Below, in pieces: positions 23,101-33,861 of a DNA stretch of 64,000 bases. The position numbers were made by a program, and so were the translations under genes. Positions within the stretch are counted from its first letter, which is position 1, and the number at the start of each line of letters is the position of its first letter. Below the pieces are notes generated by a model. It ran no database searches, had not been told where the DNA came from, and saw only the letters and a list, made by a program, of their open reading frames with translations. The stretch comes from Diplosphaera chodatii (Eukaryota > Chlorophyta > Trebouxiophyceae > Prasiolales > Stichococcaceae): positions 62,001 to 126,000 of the forward strand of contig JAALGY010000008.1 in the NCBI GenBank assembly GCA_032358165.1, read 5' to 3'.

Positions 23101-25281
23101 TCCTCCTGTACTGGCGCATCCAGTACTGGGCGCGAGCCTTCCAGCCGCTGAACAACAGGTGCGTCCCTTCATGTTGCATGCGCAGCTCACCCAACCGCAT
23201 CACCACTCCACTGGCCAGCATCGTCAGACATGGGCTGCAGCAGATCACAGCACACGCTCCGCACGGAGTGTGTCAGGGCTGTGCGGAGAATGACCATCTG
23301 GCATGAGCTGGCTCTTGGGCGCTGCCCCTGCTCTGCAGTTTTGTGGACACGCTGCGGGCGGTGATCATCGACGTGCGGTGGTTCCTGATGCTGCTGCTCA
23401 TCACCCTCTTCGGCTTCGCGGGTGAGCGTGCTGCAGCCTCTGAGGATCATCGTCGTGAAAGCCTGCGCATGGGCAGTTGGCTTGGTGCTCATCTGTGCAC
23501 CGTGCGCATCTGAAATAAAAGGGTGCGCGCCTGAAAACGTGCACAGGCGCCTTCTATATCCTGTTCCGGGCTGACGAGTGCAGCATGTTCGAGAGCTACT
23601 GGTGGGTTGTGTTGCTGTACATGCCATTGTTCATGCCTGGCAGCAACCCCAGCTCGCAGCTGCCTTGCTGGTGGGTGCGTGTCAAGCCCAGCAGTGTTGG
23701 TGACGTGCTGACCGCAAGCCTGCACCCTGCAGGCACGCTGTGCTCACGCTGGTTGGCGCCCTTTTCGGCATCGGCGGCTTTGACTGGTGCGTCGGTTCCT
23801 CATGAAGTGTTTCTTCCACATCAAGTGTAACGTTTGGTACAGGCTGCAGCCCCCGGCCTCCGCTTTTGACATATCTGCTTCATCTGTGGGTGTTCGGCTC
23901 ACAGCGTCTTGCTGCCTGTCATCACCAGCGTATCCCCTGGCATTGGCGCGTTCCTTGCCATACACCCATCGACATGCGATGCCTGGCTGCACCCTGCAGG
24001 GACTTTTTCTACAAGTCCAGCAACCCGACGGTCGGCATCATCTTGCTTTTGGGATTCGTGTTTACCATGAGCATGGTGTTGCTCAATTGCCTGATCGGTG
24101 AGGGGCCGTTAACGCTCATTTCTGGCTCATCCTGGGCACACACGAATGGGCCTCATCCACTGTAGGTCTGTCTTGACAGTAGTGCATGTCCTCTCTGCAG
24201 GGCTCATGTCGGACGCTGCCACAAAGGTGCGTCTCCGCACGGGTGTGCAGCACCAGCTAGTGGTCAGGCACTGCATCCAGGTTGAGTCGCTAGGTGGTGC
24301 CGAACATGCAGACCGCCTGCACTCACCACCATGCAGTGCCCAGACGTGAAGTGACATCATGCAGTGCTCAAACGTAGAGTACATGTATAAATGGCTCCTC
24401 GCGCGGCAGGCCAACGACGACGACGGCACCAAGTACCTGTGCTCCAAGGCGCAGCTGATCGACGAGCTGGAGGCGTCGCTACCCGGCTGGGTCCGCCGCC
24501 CGGCCTGGTACCCGCAGTTCGTTTGTCTGCTCAAGGTGGGTGCTGCTGCGGGCTGCACGCCCCAAAGGACGTTGATCTTTTCTGAACCCGAGTCAGAGCT
24601 AGGTCACAGCAAGTCGGACGTCGGGTCTGCTGCCCTGTAGCACAGCAAGCGCTTCCGTCCGGACTGGAACAGCACGTGCACAGATCTTACACCGAGGCCT
24701 GCAGTGGTGCATGCATGCGTTGGCGGCGGCGCAGTGTGTCCAGTCCAGAGTCGCTGTAGCAGGTGGAGGGCGGCCAGCTGTGGGCGGCTTGTTTGGGTGA
24801 CCAGGCAGAAGCACCCGCTGCTCTAGACCCTAAGCAGTCCAACCCTGCGCAGGTCAACCCAGCATCGGCGCAGCAGGTGGAGGGCAGCCAGCTGTGGGCG
24901 CTGTCCACCGGCGACGAGGGCGGCTCGGGGCTGCAGGGCGGCGGCGGCGGCGGCGGAGGCGGCGGCGGCGGCGGCGGGGCCGAAGGTGGAGACGGCGACC
25001 AGGTGTCCATCGCGTCATGCACTCTTTGACAACACGAAAGCACGGCAGCAGCAGAAGTTGCCCTCTGCAAGTGGGCGGCATCATCGGCAGCAATAGAAGG
25101 AGCGTACTGAATTGCCACTGGAAGAGCCTCTTGATGTGCAATGGACTTGTGGCGCCTCACCTCTGTTGCGTCGTGGCTGCCGCAGGAGGTCAAGCAGCAG
25201 CTGGCAGACCTCAAGGCGCAGGTCGATCGCCTAGAGGCGCTGCTGCGAAAGGCCCTAGGAGACAAGCCGCACGCAAAGTGA
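20186..25281 (+). CDS. TRP-like cation channel (ion-transport domain)
   Basis: Start ATG 20186 gives MTEAQQPLLPGNGGADGG. A soluble N-terminal region follows (VDFETLLRDDPDHVIEYLAN, TEVLPLLRDGTIWTLG). Six probable membrane segments: RVLVWEFALYLIWLLGFQAF (exon near 21717), AATIASLIVSLLGFAPFLYI, LAFVLQ|VVIAVMYFTRW, SEFLSVAIASQ|VLLLYW, WFLMLLLITLFGFAGAFYIL, and VGIILLLGFVFTMSMVLLNC. Between the last two is a re-entrant pore-like stretch YW|HAVLTLVGALFGIGGFDW whose exon join is clean. S6 continues LIGLMSDA, as in TRPV/TRPA-type channels (LLN.LIA.MG.). The C-terminus has poly-Gly and ends in a coiled-coil-like heptad run (VKQQLADLKAQVDRLEALL) and TGA 25279-25281. Likely a Ca2+/cation channel of plasma or ciliary-type membrane; gating and ligand unknown. 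No clear ankyrin repeats seen. Confidence 0.85.
24759..24900 (+). repeat. Duplicated exon-start block in channel gene
   Basis: GCAGGTGGAGGGCGGCCAGC... at 24759-24786 recurs at 24873-24900 with one mismatch, 114 bp apart. Both encode QVEG(G/S)QLWA in the same frame, the first directly after a TAG acceptor. Confidence 0.75.
24937..24978 (+). repeat. (GGC)n microsatellite encoding poly-Gly
   Basis: Nearly pure GGC trinucleotide run with one GGA interruption. Encodes about 14 consecutive glycines in the cytoplasmic tail of the channel. Confidence 0.85.
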
Positions 25282-25728
25282 TGCATCAGCTGCGGCAGTG
25301 CGAGAGCGTCCCAGTACTTGGGCAGCCCGTCAACCCAGAAGCGGCGCCAATATCAGAAGCAGCAGGTTTTTTGACGGAACTGCCTTCTCTGGAGGGAGAA
25401 AGGCAACCCACTAGCATCTGGCCTGGCAGCCCAGCAGCTGGACATAGTAGTAATGAACCTTCATCCACAGACCCTAGCTCGAAGCTCAGAGGGTCAGTAA
25501 GCACGCTTGCAGGTATGAAGCTTGCGACAGCCTGGCAGCTGAGTGCGAGAGTTGACAAGCGCCAACGCAGTGCAGGAACGAAGTCATGCGTCATTTTTGA
25601 GTCATGCACACCACGAAACAAGCTGTATGCACTGGCAAGGTGCTTTCCCCTTGCAGTCTCTCACCGTGAGCAGCTGACTGGCAAGTGTTTCATCCTGATC
25701 CTGAGCAATGCAGTACGACACTTGATGG

Positions 25729-25733
25729 TGTAA
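25729..25733 (+). other. TGTAA polyadenylation motif
   Basis: About 448 bp after the channel stop codon, in the expected orientation. Confidence 0.35.
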
Positions 25734-25845
25734 ACTGCACTCGTGCAAGTGTGCAGTACTGAGCACAGCATCAGGGGCGGTGAAACCGTCAGGTCCCTTC
25801 CCCAAAATGCCCAAAGACCCACTGAACTCGCGCTACTTGTGCACC

Positions 25846-25850
25846 TTACA
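25846..25850 (-). other. TGTAA polyadenylation motif (minus strand)
   Basis: TTACA on the + strand, 136 bp beyond the stop of the minus-strand helical-repeat gene. Confidence 0.4.
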
Positions 25851-25985
25851 GCTTCCAACCGCATCATGCAACCCCTAAAGCCTACGCAGCTGCTGTGGTG
25901 GCCCCTGCCAACGTATGCTGACCTGCAGGGCTGACCAGCAGGGCCGTCGGCCGAGCTTGGGGTTCAGGCTTGCAGCGTCGCCAGC

Positions 25986-28900
25986 TCAGAACTGCAGCGC
26001 CTGCGACAGGCGGTCCAGAGCCTCTGCTGAGCTGGCCGGCGGCGACGCCGCTTCCGCTGCTTCCAACAGTGCCGCCGCCTTCGATGCCGTGGCCTGAGGC
26101 GTGCTGGGCACCTCAGAAGCTGCGTCCGTGTCTGCTGCCCCGCCACCCGCCGCCTCGGCATCTGATGCCTCCGGCCGGCTCTGCGCCCACCCTGCAGCGG
26201 CCGCCCCACCGGCCGCGTTCCCGCCCGGGCTGCGCGCGTCCGGGCCGAACACCGTCTGCGACGTCGGGCTGTCGGTGAGCTCCGCCTGCCGCGCGGCGTC
26301 CATCGCATCCGACAGCGCCTCGCGCAGCGGCGGCAGCGGCGCAGGGGCAAAGGCGGCAGGCTGCCCCCGCCTGAACACAAGATACACATCATGCTCTTGC
26401 TCAAATTTCTCATCATGTGCACATCATGTGCTGACTGCATGCAGTGCGGATGCAAAACAACAGAATCGATGATGGTGTAGGCAGCATGGCAGTATGGAGC
26501 GCTCACGCACGCCTCCCAAGCTGGAGACCCTACGAATGTGTCTGTTGCACGTGGAGAGCTGATGCACTGCAAGCTGCCTGCACAGCCCACTTGTCTGTGG
26601 CGAGCGGAGAAGCGGCGACCGACGACGCTGCGGACGGCGTGGGCGGCAGGCTGCTGATGCTGCCGGCGGCGAGGCTGCCGCCGCCAATGCTAGCGGCAGA
26701 GCGCAGGTCCCTACGGGCGCATATGCACTGGGTTTGACATAAAGGCCTGATCTGAACGCATCAGTGCGTCAACTGAGCCAGGGGGAGTCGCAACAGCAGA
26801 AGTGTGTCCTGGAGCTGTGCCGTGCGGTGTCACCTGGCGCTGAGCGCTCTGCCCAGGCCGCCGTCGGACAGGCTGGCGGACCGCGCCGGCGGCAGGAAGC
26901 CGGAAGTGGACCTCCGGCTCAGCGAGCGGCTCAGGTCTGTGGACGATGCTGTGCGGGAGGGCGGCCCTGGAGCAAGCGGCTGCAGGAAGCGGGGACATGT
27001 CAGACGCACAGCTGCGGCCACGCTGCAGGTCGGGTCGGGCGGCAACCTAGGATAGCGGCAGACAGTGCGACAGGGCGCTACACCAGCTGCCAGGGTTGGT
27101 TGATGCAGGCTTTGCACCGAATATTCACATAGCAGCCAAGCTCCAGGCAAGACTGCACGACTCCGCACCACTCCGTTTCGCTGTTGATTCACGCACCTGC
27201 AGGCGGGCGGTCAGAATGGCGGCCAGCCCCGAGTGCAGCACGTCCGGGAAGCCGGCCGCCAGCGCCGCCAGAGTCCCCCCGGCGTGCAGCCAGCCCAGCC
27301 GCCGCGCCGCGTGCAGCAGCGCGGCCTGCGCCAGGCGTTCCCCTGCAGACGCCGGCAGCGCTCATGTTAAGCCCACACACACATCCTTCATGTCCAAAAC
27401 AGGTCGTTGATCTAGCGCCGTGCCCCCATACCATGCAAAGAGAAGCTGACCCATGCAGCCACATGGCATGCTGGTTATGTGCTGCGGTTCGAGAGCGCAA
27501 TCACTTCTGAAAGACAACAAGGATGCACGGCGCATTACGAGGGTCGGCGTTCCAACCTGGGGCCCCGGCGGCGGCGGCGGCGGCCAGCGCTGCGGGCAGG
27601 ACGTCGGGATCGGCCGCCAGCGCTGCAGGCAGCGCGGCCTCCGCCGCCGTCCTTGCCGCCTCCAGCTGCAGCGCCGCGCCCAGCCGCCACAGGTCCAGCG
27701 CCTGGCCTGGTTGCAGCGGCGGCGCCCGCCTACAGGGCTCAGGAGACTGGGTGTTAGGGACGAGATCCCGAACCGACCGTCAGTGGTGCGTGGCTGTCGT
27801 ACCAGCTGATGGCCACTGCACTGGCATTGCCGCTCGACAGCGACCTCCGCCACAGCTCGCATAAGTTGTTACACTTGTCCCTGCGGGCACCAAGTTCTGG
27901 TGCGCACCCTGCCAGGCAGCCGAGCGCCAGGCGGAAGATGTCAGGCATGCGGCTAGGGTCGATAGCAGGAATGGGCGGCACCACCACCTGCAGTAGAAGC
28001 AGTCATGTTGCTGGATTGTGCGTTCGGTGTACTGAAGGTTGTGCCGTGCAGCAGCTCATGTGCCTGGTTGGCCACCGCTGCCACCCAATGTCACCCCGTT
28101 TGCAAGCTTGCAGAAGGGGCAGGTGGCAGGGACGCCAGTTACACTGCGCCAGGCCTGCGGTTGAGGCAACATACATGGCTACGCGCGTTGCTGCAGGGGG
28201 GCACCTTGGTGTCGGAGCCGACCTCCTCTCGTGCGAGCGCCACGGCCACGACGGGCGAGGCGGCGGCGATGGCGGCACGCGACGCCTGCACCTCCTGCCC
28301 TGCAGCAGCAGCATCAACAGAGTGCTGCGGTTGTTGCAAGGCCTGCCAATGAACAGATGCAGCCTCCGCACATCCTCGCAACAATGTTTTAGAGAGTCGT
28401 CGAGGCCATGTCGCATGCACCATCAGCATTGCGAGGGTGTGCTGCATAGCCTCAACAACAGCAAGTGTTGCTTGGATACTTTGCGGCGCAGAGCTGCGAT
28501 GACGTACCCGCGACAACAAAGGTGACCTCGCCGCCAACATTGGTGCCGTTCGGCAGCCGGTGCTCCGCGGACGTTGCGCTGTGCAGCCGCGGCGGCGGCG
28601 ACGGCGGGGCGTCGCCGTCGGGGTTTTGCAGTCCCAGGAGGTACTCCAGGGCATCCGCCAGCGCCCGAATGCAGTCGGCGCCTGCAGCGAGGGACGCGGT
28701 GCAGCTGAGGTTCCACACCATGCGGCAAGGCAGTTGGTACGAGCGCATAAGAGCTGCACCAGGTTCCGATCAAGGCTGCGCCCTAGCATGGGAGCAGCTG
28801 CACTGGCAGCCGTGGCCATACCTGCTGCCCCCGGGCACGCGGCCCCAAAATGTCCTCAGTCACGTTTTGCATGCGCAGCAACCCTGGTTGATGCACCAGG

Positions 28901-31900
28901 TGAGTTATCAGCGTACCGTCGCCTGTCCGCAGGCTGCCGTCTGCTTCCAGCGCCCCCGGCAGCGGGTCGCCAGCCGCCTCGGCAAGCGCTGCCGTCACCA
29001 GCGTGCTGACGCGCCCCCCTGCAGCAGACAGTCAGAGGGTTGTGGGCAGCAACTGCAGAGGCCTCTGGCCATGAGCCGTTCGTTTGCTGCAAGTGGAACA
29101 GCCAGTCTACTTTGAAGACGCTGAAAAGCAGAGGGCACACCGCGCAGCAGGGCCGCAGCTGCGGCCGGCGGCCGGTGCGGGAGCAGCTCGGCGGCCGCCA
29201 GCGCCGCCTCCACAGGGTGGGACGCCCCGACGCTGGCCAGCAGCAGCGCGCCTGCAGCGTGAACATCTCAGGTTTGGCACATGCCACTGCACTGATGAGG
29301 GTAGTGAGCTTTGCAGGCGGCAGCGTTTGTTGGCTCGTCAGCCGCACTCTATGTCTGTAGCTTAGCTTCTTTCATGACAGCACTCGACATTGCTCATCAC
29401 CTTCATGGGTCCTGACAACACGCAGGGTTGATCATCACACACCTGTATGGTTCTGGCGGTTACACGTCACGATATGCAACCTGGTGTCTTGACCATGCTT
29501 GTCACCTTTGCCGGAGGCAAGCCGCTCCGCCAGGTGGTCTGCGACCCCGGGCATCGACAGGCACGGCCCGCAGTCGCGCGCCAGCAGCAGGCCGCGCACG
29601 ACAGACAGGCTGTCCTCCCCCGCAACCAGCACCTCCAGCAGCTGCCGACACGCCTCCGCATCCTGCGGTGCCAGGAACACGCCTGCTTTGCACACCCCAC
29701 CACTGAGGCGCCAGCTGCAGCTGACCCTGGACCAGTATAGGGCGCGCTGCTCGATGCGGACAGGTATCCTGTTTCATCTTCAGAACACAGCTGCAGAGAC
29801 TGACAGCAGGCCGCTGCCACTTACAACGACAGCAGACGCAGCAAGATGTGCGCCTTGCCCACTGCGCATATAGCTCAGCTACAGCAGCAGAAGCGTTACA
29901 ACCACAAGGCTCGCAGTACAGCGCATGCACCAGTAGCGCATCAACACCCGCCATCGCGATTAGTCGGCCTACTGCCCCAGCCCGACAGCCTGACCAATCG
30001 CCGCACCAGGTCTTGCGCGTGCGACGCCAGCAGCGCGACGTGCACCAGCGCCGCCAGGTCGGCCGGCTGCAGCAGCGCGCGCAGGGCGGCGGCGGAGTCC
30101 GCTCCAGGGCCGCCCGCCAGCGCCGCGAGCAGCAGCGCCGCCTTGCCGCCCAGGCCCCCCATCGACAGCAGTCGCACCTTGCAGGAAAGCAGAGTCACGG
30201 TTCGTCCGGCTTCTGAGGAGTGGCGAGCGCTTCATGTGAAGCACAGACACCACGATGCACCGGCGCATCATCCATGCAATGCCCATTGTGAGCTCGCAAA
30301 ATCACTCCATGAACTGCCTATATGAATGTCAACAGGGTGTGACAATGAATAGCAAGCGGGCAAAGGGCTCACAAGGGGCGCGAGGCCGCCCTCAGCCGTG
30401 ATCGCAGCGCGCGCGCGGCTGCCCAGCGCCGAGACCAGCTCCTCGAACACATCCAGGCCTGCAGCACCACGCCAGCACAGGGTCGGGGGCTCGTGCTGCT
30501 TTCTGCAATAGGCCTAGGTGGGGCCAAGCCATTATTGAGATCACTCTTCCAGCCGCACTCTGGTCTCTGGATGAAGCTTACAGCACTATCCTAGCGCAGA
30601 TGGCCGTGGCAACCGGATACAGGAAGCAACAGGGTGAATGAGCAGGGCTCACCCAGGGACAGCGTGAGCGGGTCGCCCAGCGTGCTGAGCAGGCGCACAA
30701 AGACCGGCAGCTCCTGCAACCGGCGCAGCAGCAGCGCATCACACTGTTACCACGCTTGGTTGCTCTAGCTAGAAGGTTCACGCCTCAGCCAACATGTGAC
30801 TAGCAACCAGCAGCGCTGACGTCCGGTGGGAAGCCCGGCGGCAGTTCACAGCAGCTGCCGCCAGCACACGCCACCATTGCTGATGGTGATGCCAGCGTCA
30901 GCCGGCAACCGACACGTAGACCCGGATCAGGTGCCACCCTGGGGCACCTGCAGCAGCAGCGCGGCCACGATGCGGGAGCGCGCCGCCAGCGGGTACAGCA
31001 GCTCCATGAGCTCGCGTGCCCACACCCGGCACTTCAGGCTCCCGGGCTCCTCCACCACCGCGCCCAGCAGCTGCACCTGCAGCAGGCGTGGGGCTTGCCT
31101 GATCATGGCGGGCATAACGCATCGCTCAGGGAGTCGCACACCAGCTGTGGCGGATGGCGAGGGAGGCAGGACGCGTGGCAACACGCAGACGGGGTCAACA
31201 GAGCCTCCGCCCGGCAGCAGGTGGCAAGCGTCCGCTGCACCACAGGGTCCACATGTGCATGTGGGCGCCCGGAGGTCACAAGGGCGCCGCACCAGCGAGT
31301 GGATGCCGCCGGAGGCAAACAGCTCCGCCGCCGAGTGGCCAGACGCGTCCGCCGCCGCCAGCGCGTACAGCGCCTGCAGGGCAGCGCGCAGCTCCTTTCA
31401 TAGCCAAGCGCAGGATGACACTGGCTTCGTGCGAGGCTGTCGATGCTGTGTGGCAGCCTCACAGCCGGGCGCTCCGCGACCAGTGCGTGGGCCCCCATCA
31501 GCTGTGAGCAGAGCAGCTGGTGTTGCTGCAGCGTGTCCCGGAAGCTACAGGACTCGCCTTCAGGACGTCGTCCAGCGCGATCGGCACCGAGCGCGCCGTG
31601 CCCGCCTGCAGGATGCTGCACAGCGCCGGCACCGCCCCCGCCTGTATGGCCGCAGCCCTGCGCCGCACCAGTGGACTACATTGAATGGTAGAGGGCCAGA
31701 AATTGCCGGATTGTAAGGCCAAAAGGCGGCATGGTAGGGCTGTGATCATGACCCATGGGCACACCAACCACGCCTGCTGCACCGGAGTTGCCTTCCCCAA
31801 TGCTGGCGTGGCAGTCACGCCCCAATGACCCGCCTGTTTTTGGTGTTGTTGCGTGCCAGCATTGTGAGCGCCTCCACAGCAGGCGCGATGCGCTGTGCTC

Positions 31901-32727
31901 CCGGGGCCGCTGCCCACTCGCCATCCTGCTTCCTGCTGACGATGTCTTGCTCCCTGATTTCGCCGTCTTGCCCGCCGTCACTGCTGCCGTCGCTGTCCGC
32001 TGCACCGCCGCCAGCGCCGCCGCTGCTACCGCGGCTGCCTTGGCTGCAGCCCTCAGGTGCGGGGTCAGCAGCGCTTGCCGCTGCCGCGGCTGAATCAGCT
32101 GCATGCTGCTGTGCTGGCCGTAGCGCAGGCCGGCGCCCTGGCGGCGCTGGCATCGCGGTCTCCAACAGCTTCACCTGGCACGTCAAGAAGATGCGCATGG
32201 GTCCCAGGTATGCACGACACGTGTGCAAGGCTACAGCAGGATGTCATGATCATGATCCGGTGTATGGGGCATGAGTGGCAGGTACAGCAAGCAGCTTGTG
32301 GAAGCCGCTCACCAGCAGCGGGAAGCCGCCGGCCTCGCGGAAGGCCGCCTGCAGGGGCAGAAACATGGCCGCGTTGCGCGCCAGCCCCTGCAGCGCCTTG
32401 AGCCCCTGCAGCTGCTGCGCCTCGTCGGCTGCCTACGGCGGTCAGGCGGCACAGTGTCGGAGCGATCTGTACCACAGCACTTTGTACCATGCCAATCGCG
32501 CCTCGACAACACGGGTTAGCGAGACTGCAGCCACCAGATTGCACACAAGCATTGCTTTGCTGGACTGCGAGCATGCACAATGGCGGGCAACAATCCTGGT
32601 GCATGCAGTCACGAGCCCCCGTCACGCCATGCTAGTTGGGCGTGCATGCCTGGATGTCGGTCAGGATGGTGGCCAGCATCGCCCTGACGCCCTGCGCCAC
32701 CATCTCCTCGTGCTGCCGCTGCGCCAT
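25986..32727 (-). CDS. Large ARM/HEAT-like helical-repeat protein
   Basis: Start exon 32727-32650 reads MAQRQHEEMVAQGVRAMLAT... and ends CATCCAG|GCATGC. No GT donor exists before the in-frame stop, so this is a GC donor; the next exon (from about 32446) joins in frame as DIQ-AADEAQQLQGLKALQGLA. Many Ala/Leu-rich helical blocks follow, such as ALQALYALAAADASGHSAAE, AAIQAGAVPALCSILQAG, GLDVFEELVSALGSRARAA, CRQLLEVLVAGEDSLSVVRG and RLSMGGLGGKAALL-type turns. The tail is Ser/Arg-rich (STDLSRSLSRRSTSGFLPP), then ends with an Ala-rich helix LDRLSQALQF and TGA at 25986-25988. The overall look is a long alpha-solenoid scaffold. Its N-terminal half recalls armadillo regions of BEACH-type proteins, but no BEACH or WD repeats are present. 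Family not assigned; internal exon borders are approximate. Confidence 0.75.
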
Positions 32728-33861
32728 TGTGGCAAAAAGTCACCAGCCGCTGCTGCTGCCGCTGATACCACCGCCTCAGCGAAGCGCTGTGGCGCTTGTT
32801 GGCAGCATGTTGCTGCGCAGGCTTGTGCAGGCGCCTGCCGTGCTGCGCTGCGTCCTCAGATCACGGATCGCTTGCAGCGCTTGGTGGAATGGGATCCACA
32901 GGCGCGAGTGGCACGCTGCCAGCCCTGTCGATGTCGGCTGCAACGGCGCCTCTTTCAGGCTTCCAGGGACGTCTGCATGCAGAAACGCAAGATGACCATG
33001 ATCACTGGACCAAGAGCCGCTACACATGCATGTCTGTGCTGCGCATAATGCTGCTGCATGCTCTGCCAACTGCGGGCGGTGGGCGCACAAGAGCATGCAT
33101 TCACGCGCTGACACGATGTACTCGAGGCTGATGATTCATGCTACATGCTCATTGCAGAACAACGCTTCCACACTCACGAGCTGAGTTGCAACCTGCGAAA
33201 GCTGTACGGACACGCTCGCTCGTCACTGCAGATCGCAGCTGATGGTCAGGTGCGACGGCCGGCCCAGCCGTGCGACACCTCGTCTGACTTTCAGATTGGC
33301 TAATTGAAGCTGTGAGACGGGTGGAGCTGAGCGGGAAACTTCAGCAGGGTGCGACCCAAGGCTGGATCTTGGGGTGCAGGAGCCCACGGCCTCTCTCAGT
33401 CAGGTTACGAGGACTGTTATTTCTGCAATGAGATGCTGCAGACAGGCACAGGAGGATGGGTTGTGTACATGTCTGTGCGGACGGTCAAAATGGGCGCTGA
33501 GATGTTTGGCCCATCGGTGATGATGGCCATGCAACCTGGCAGTCCTATATGCAATCTCAGTATGCGTTCAGCCTGCAGCGACAACATGTAGTTTTCACAT
33601 GATATGTAGCGTCAATCATGTGCTAGGCTGTTCCTGTGACCTCGACAAAGCTCGGCACGATAGGGAGACCGTGCAATGCCGCAGCAGTGCACAGCGCCAC
33701 TGCACCCGGCATAGCACACTCAACAGCCGTCACACCCAAATCCCTGATCTGCTGCAGCATGACGTCACCGTAGAGGTGTGGCTCAGCGTCCTAGAGACAC
33801 CTGGCTGTCGGCAGATCAGGCACTGGGTGCTGCTGTGTGACACCGCTGCCCCAGGCGCGCC
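32728..33861. other. Divergent intergenic region with possible stray exon
   Basis: Between the start of the helical-repeat gene (-) and eIF2D (+). On the + strand, 33154-33249 can be read as an exon with acceptor TTGCAG and donor CAG|GTGCGA encoding EQRFHTHELSCNLRKLYG..., but no start, stop or partner exon could be assembled. Otherwise nothing recognisable. Confidence 0.4.

Larger units (their letters stand above)
25282..25985. other. Convergent intergenic region
   Basis: Holds the 3' UTRs of the channel (+) and the helical-repeat gene (-). Contains TGTAA at 25729-25733 (+) and its complement at 25846-25850 for the - strand gene. No coding exon recognised. Confidence 0.5.

Noticed and set aside
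24937..24978. GGC run as a possible sequencing or assembly artefact
   Set aside because: It stays in frame within the channel tail and has an interruption (GGA), so it is more likely a real coding microsatellite.
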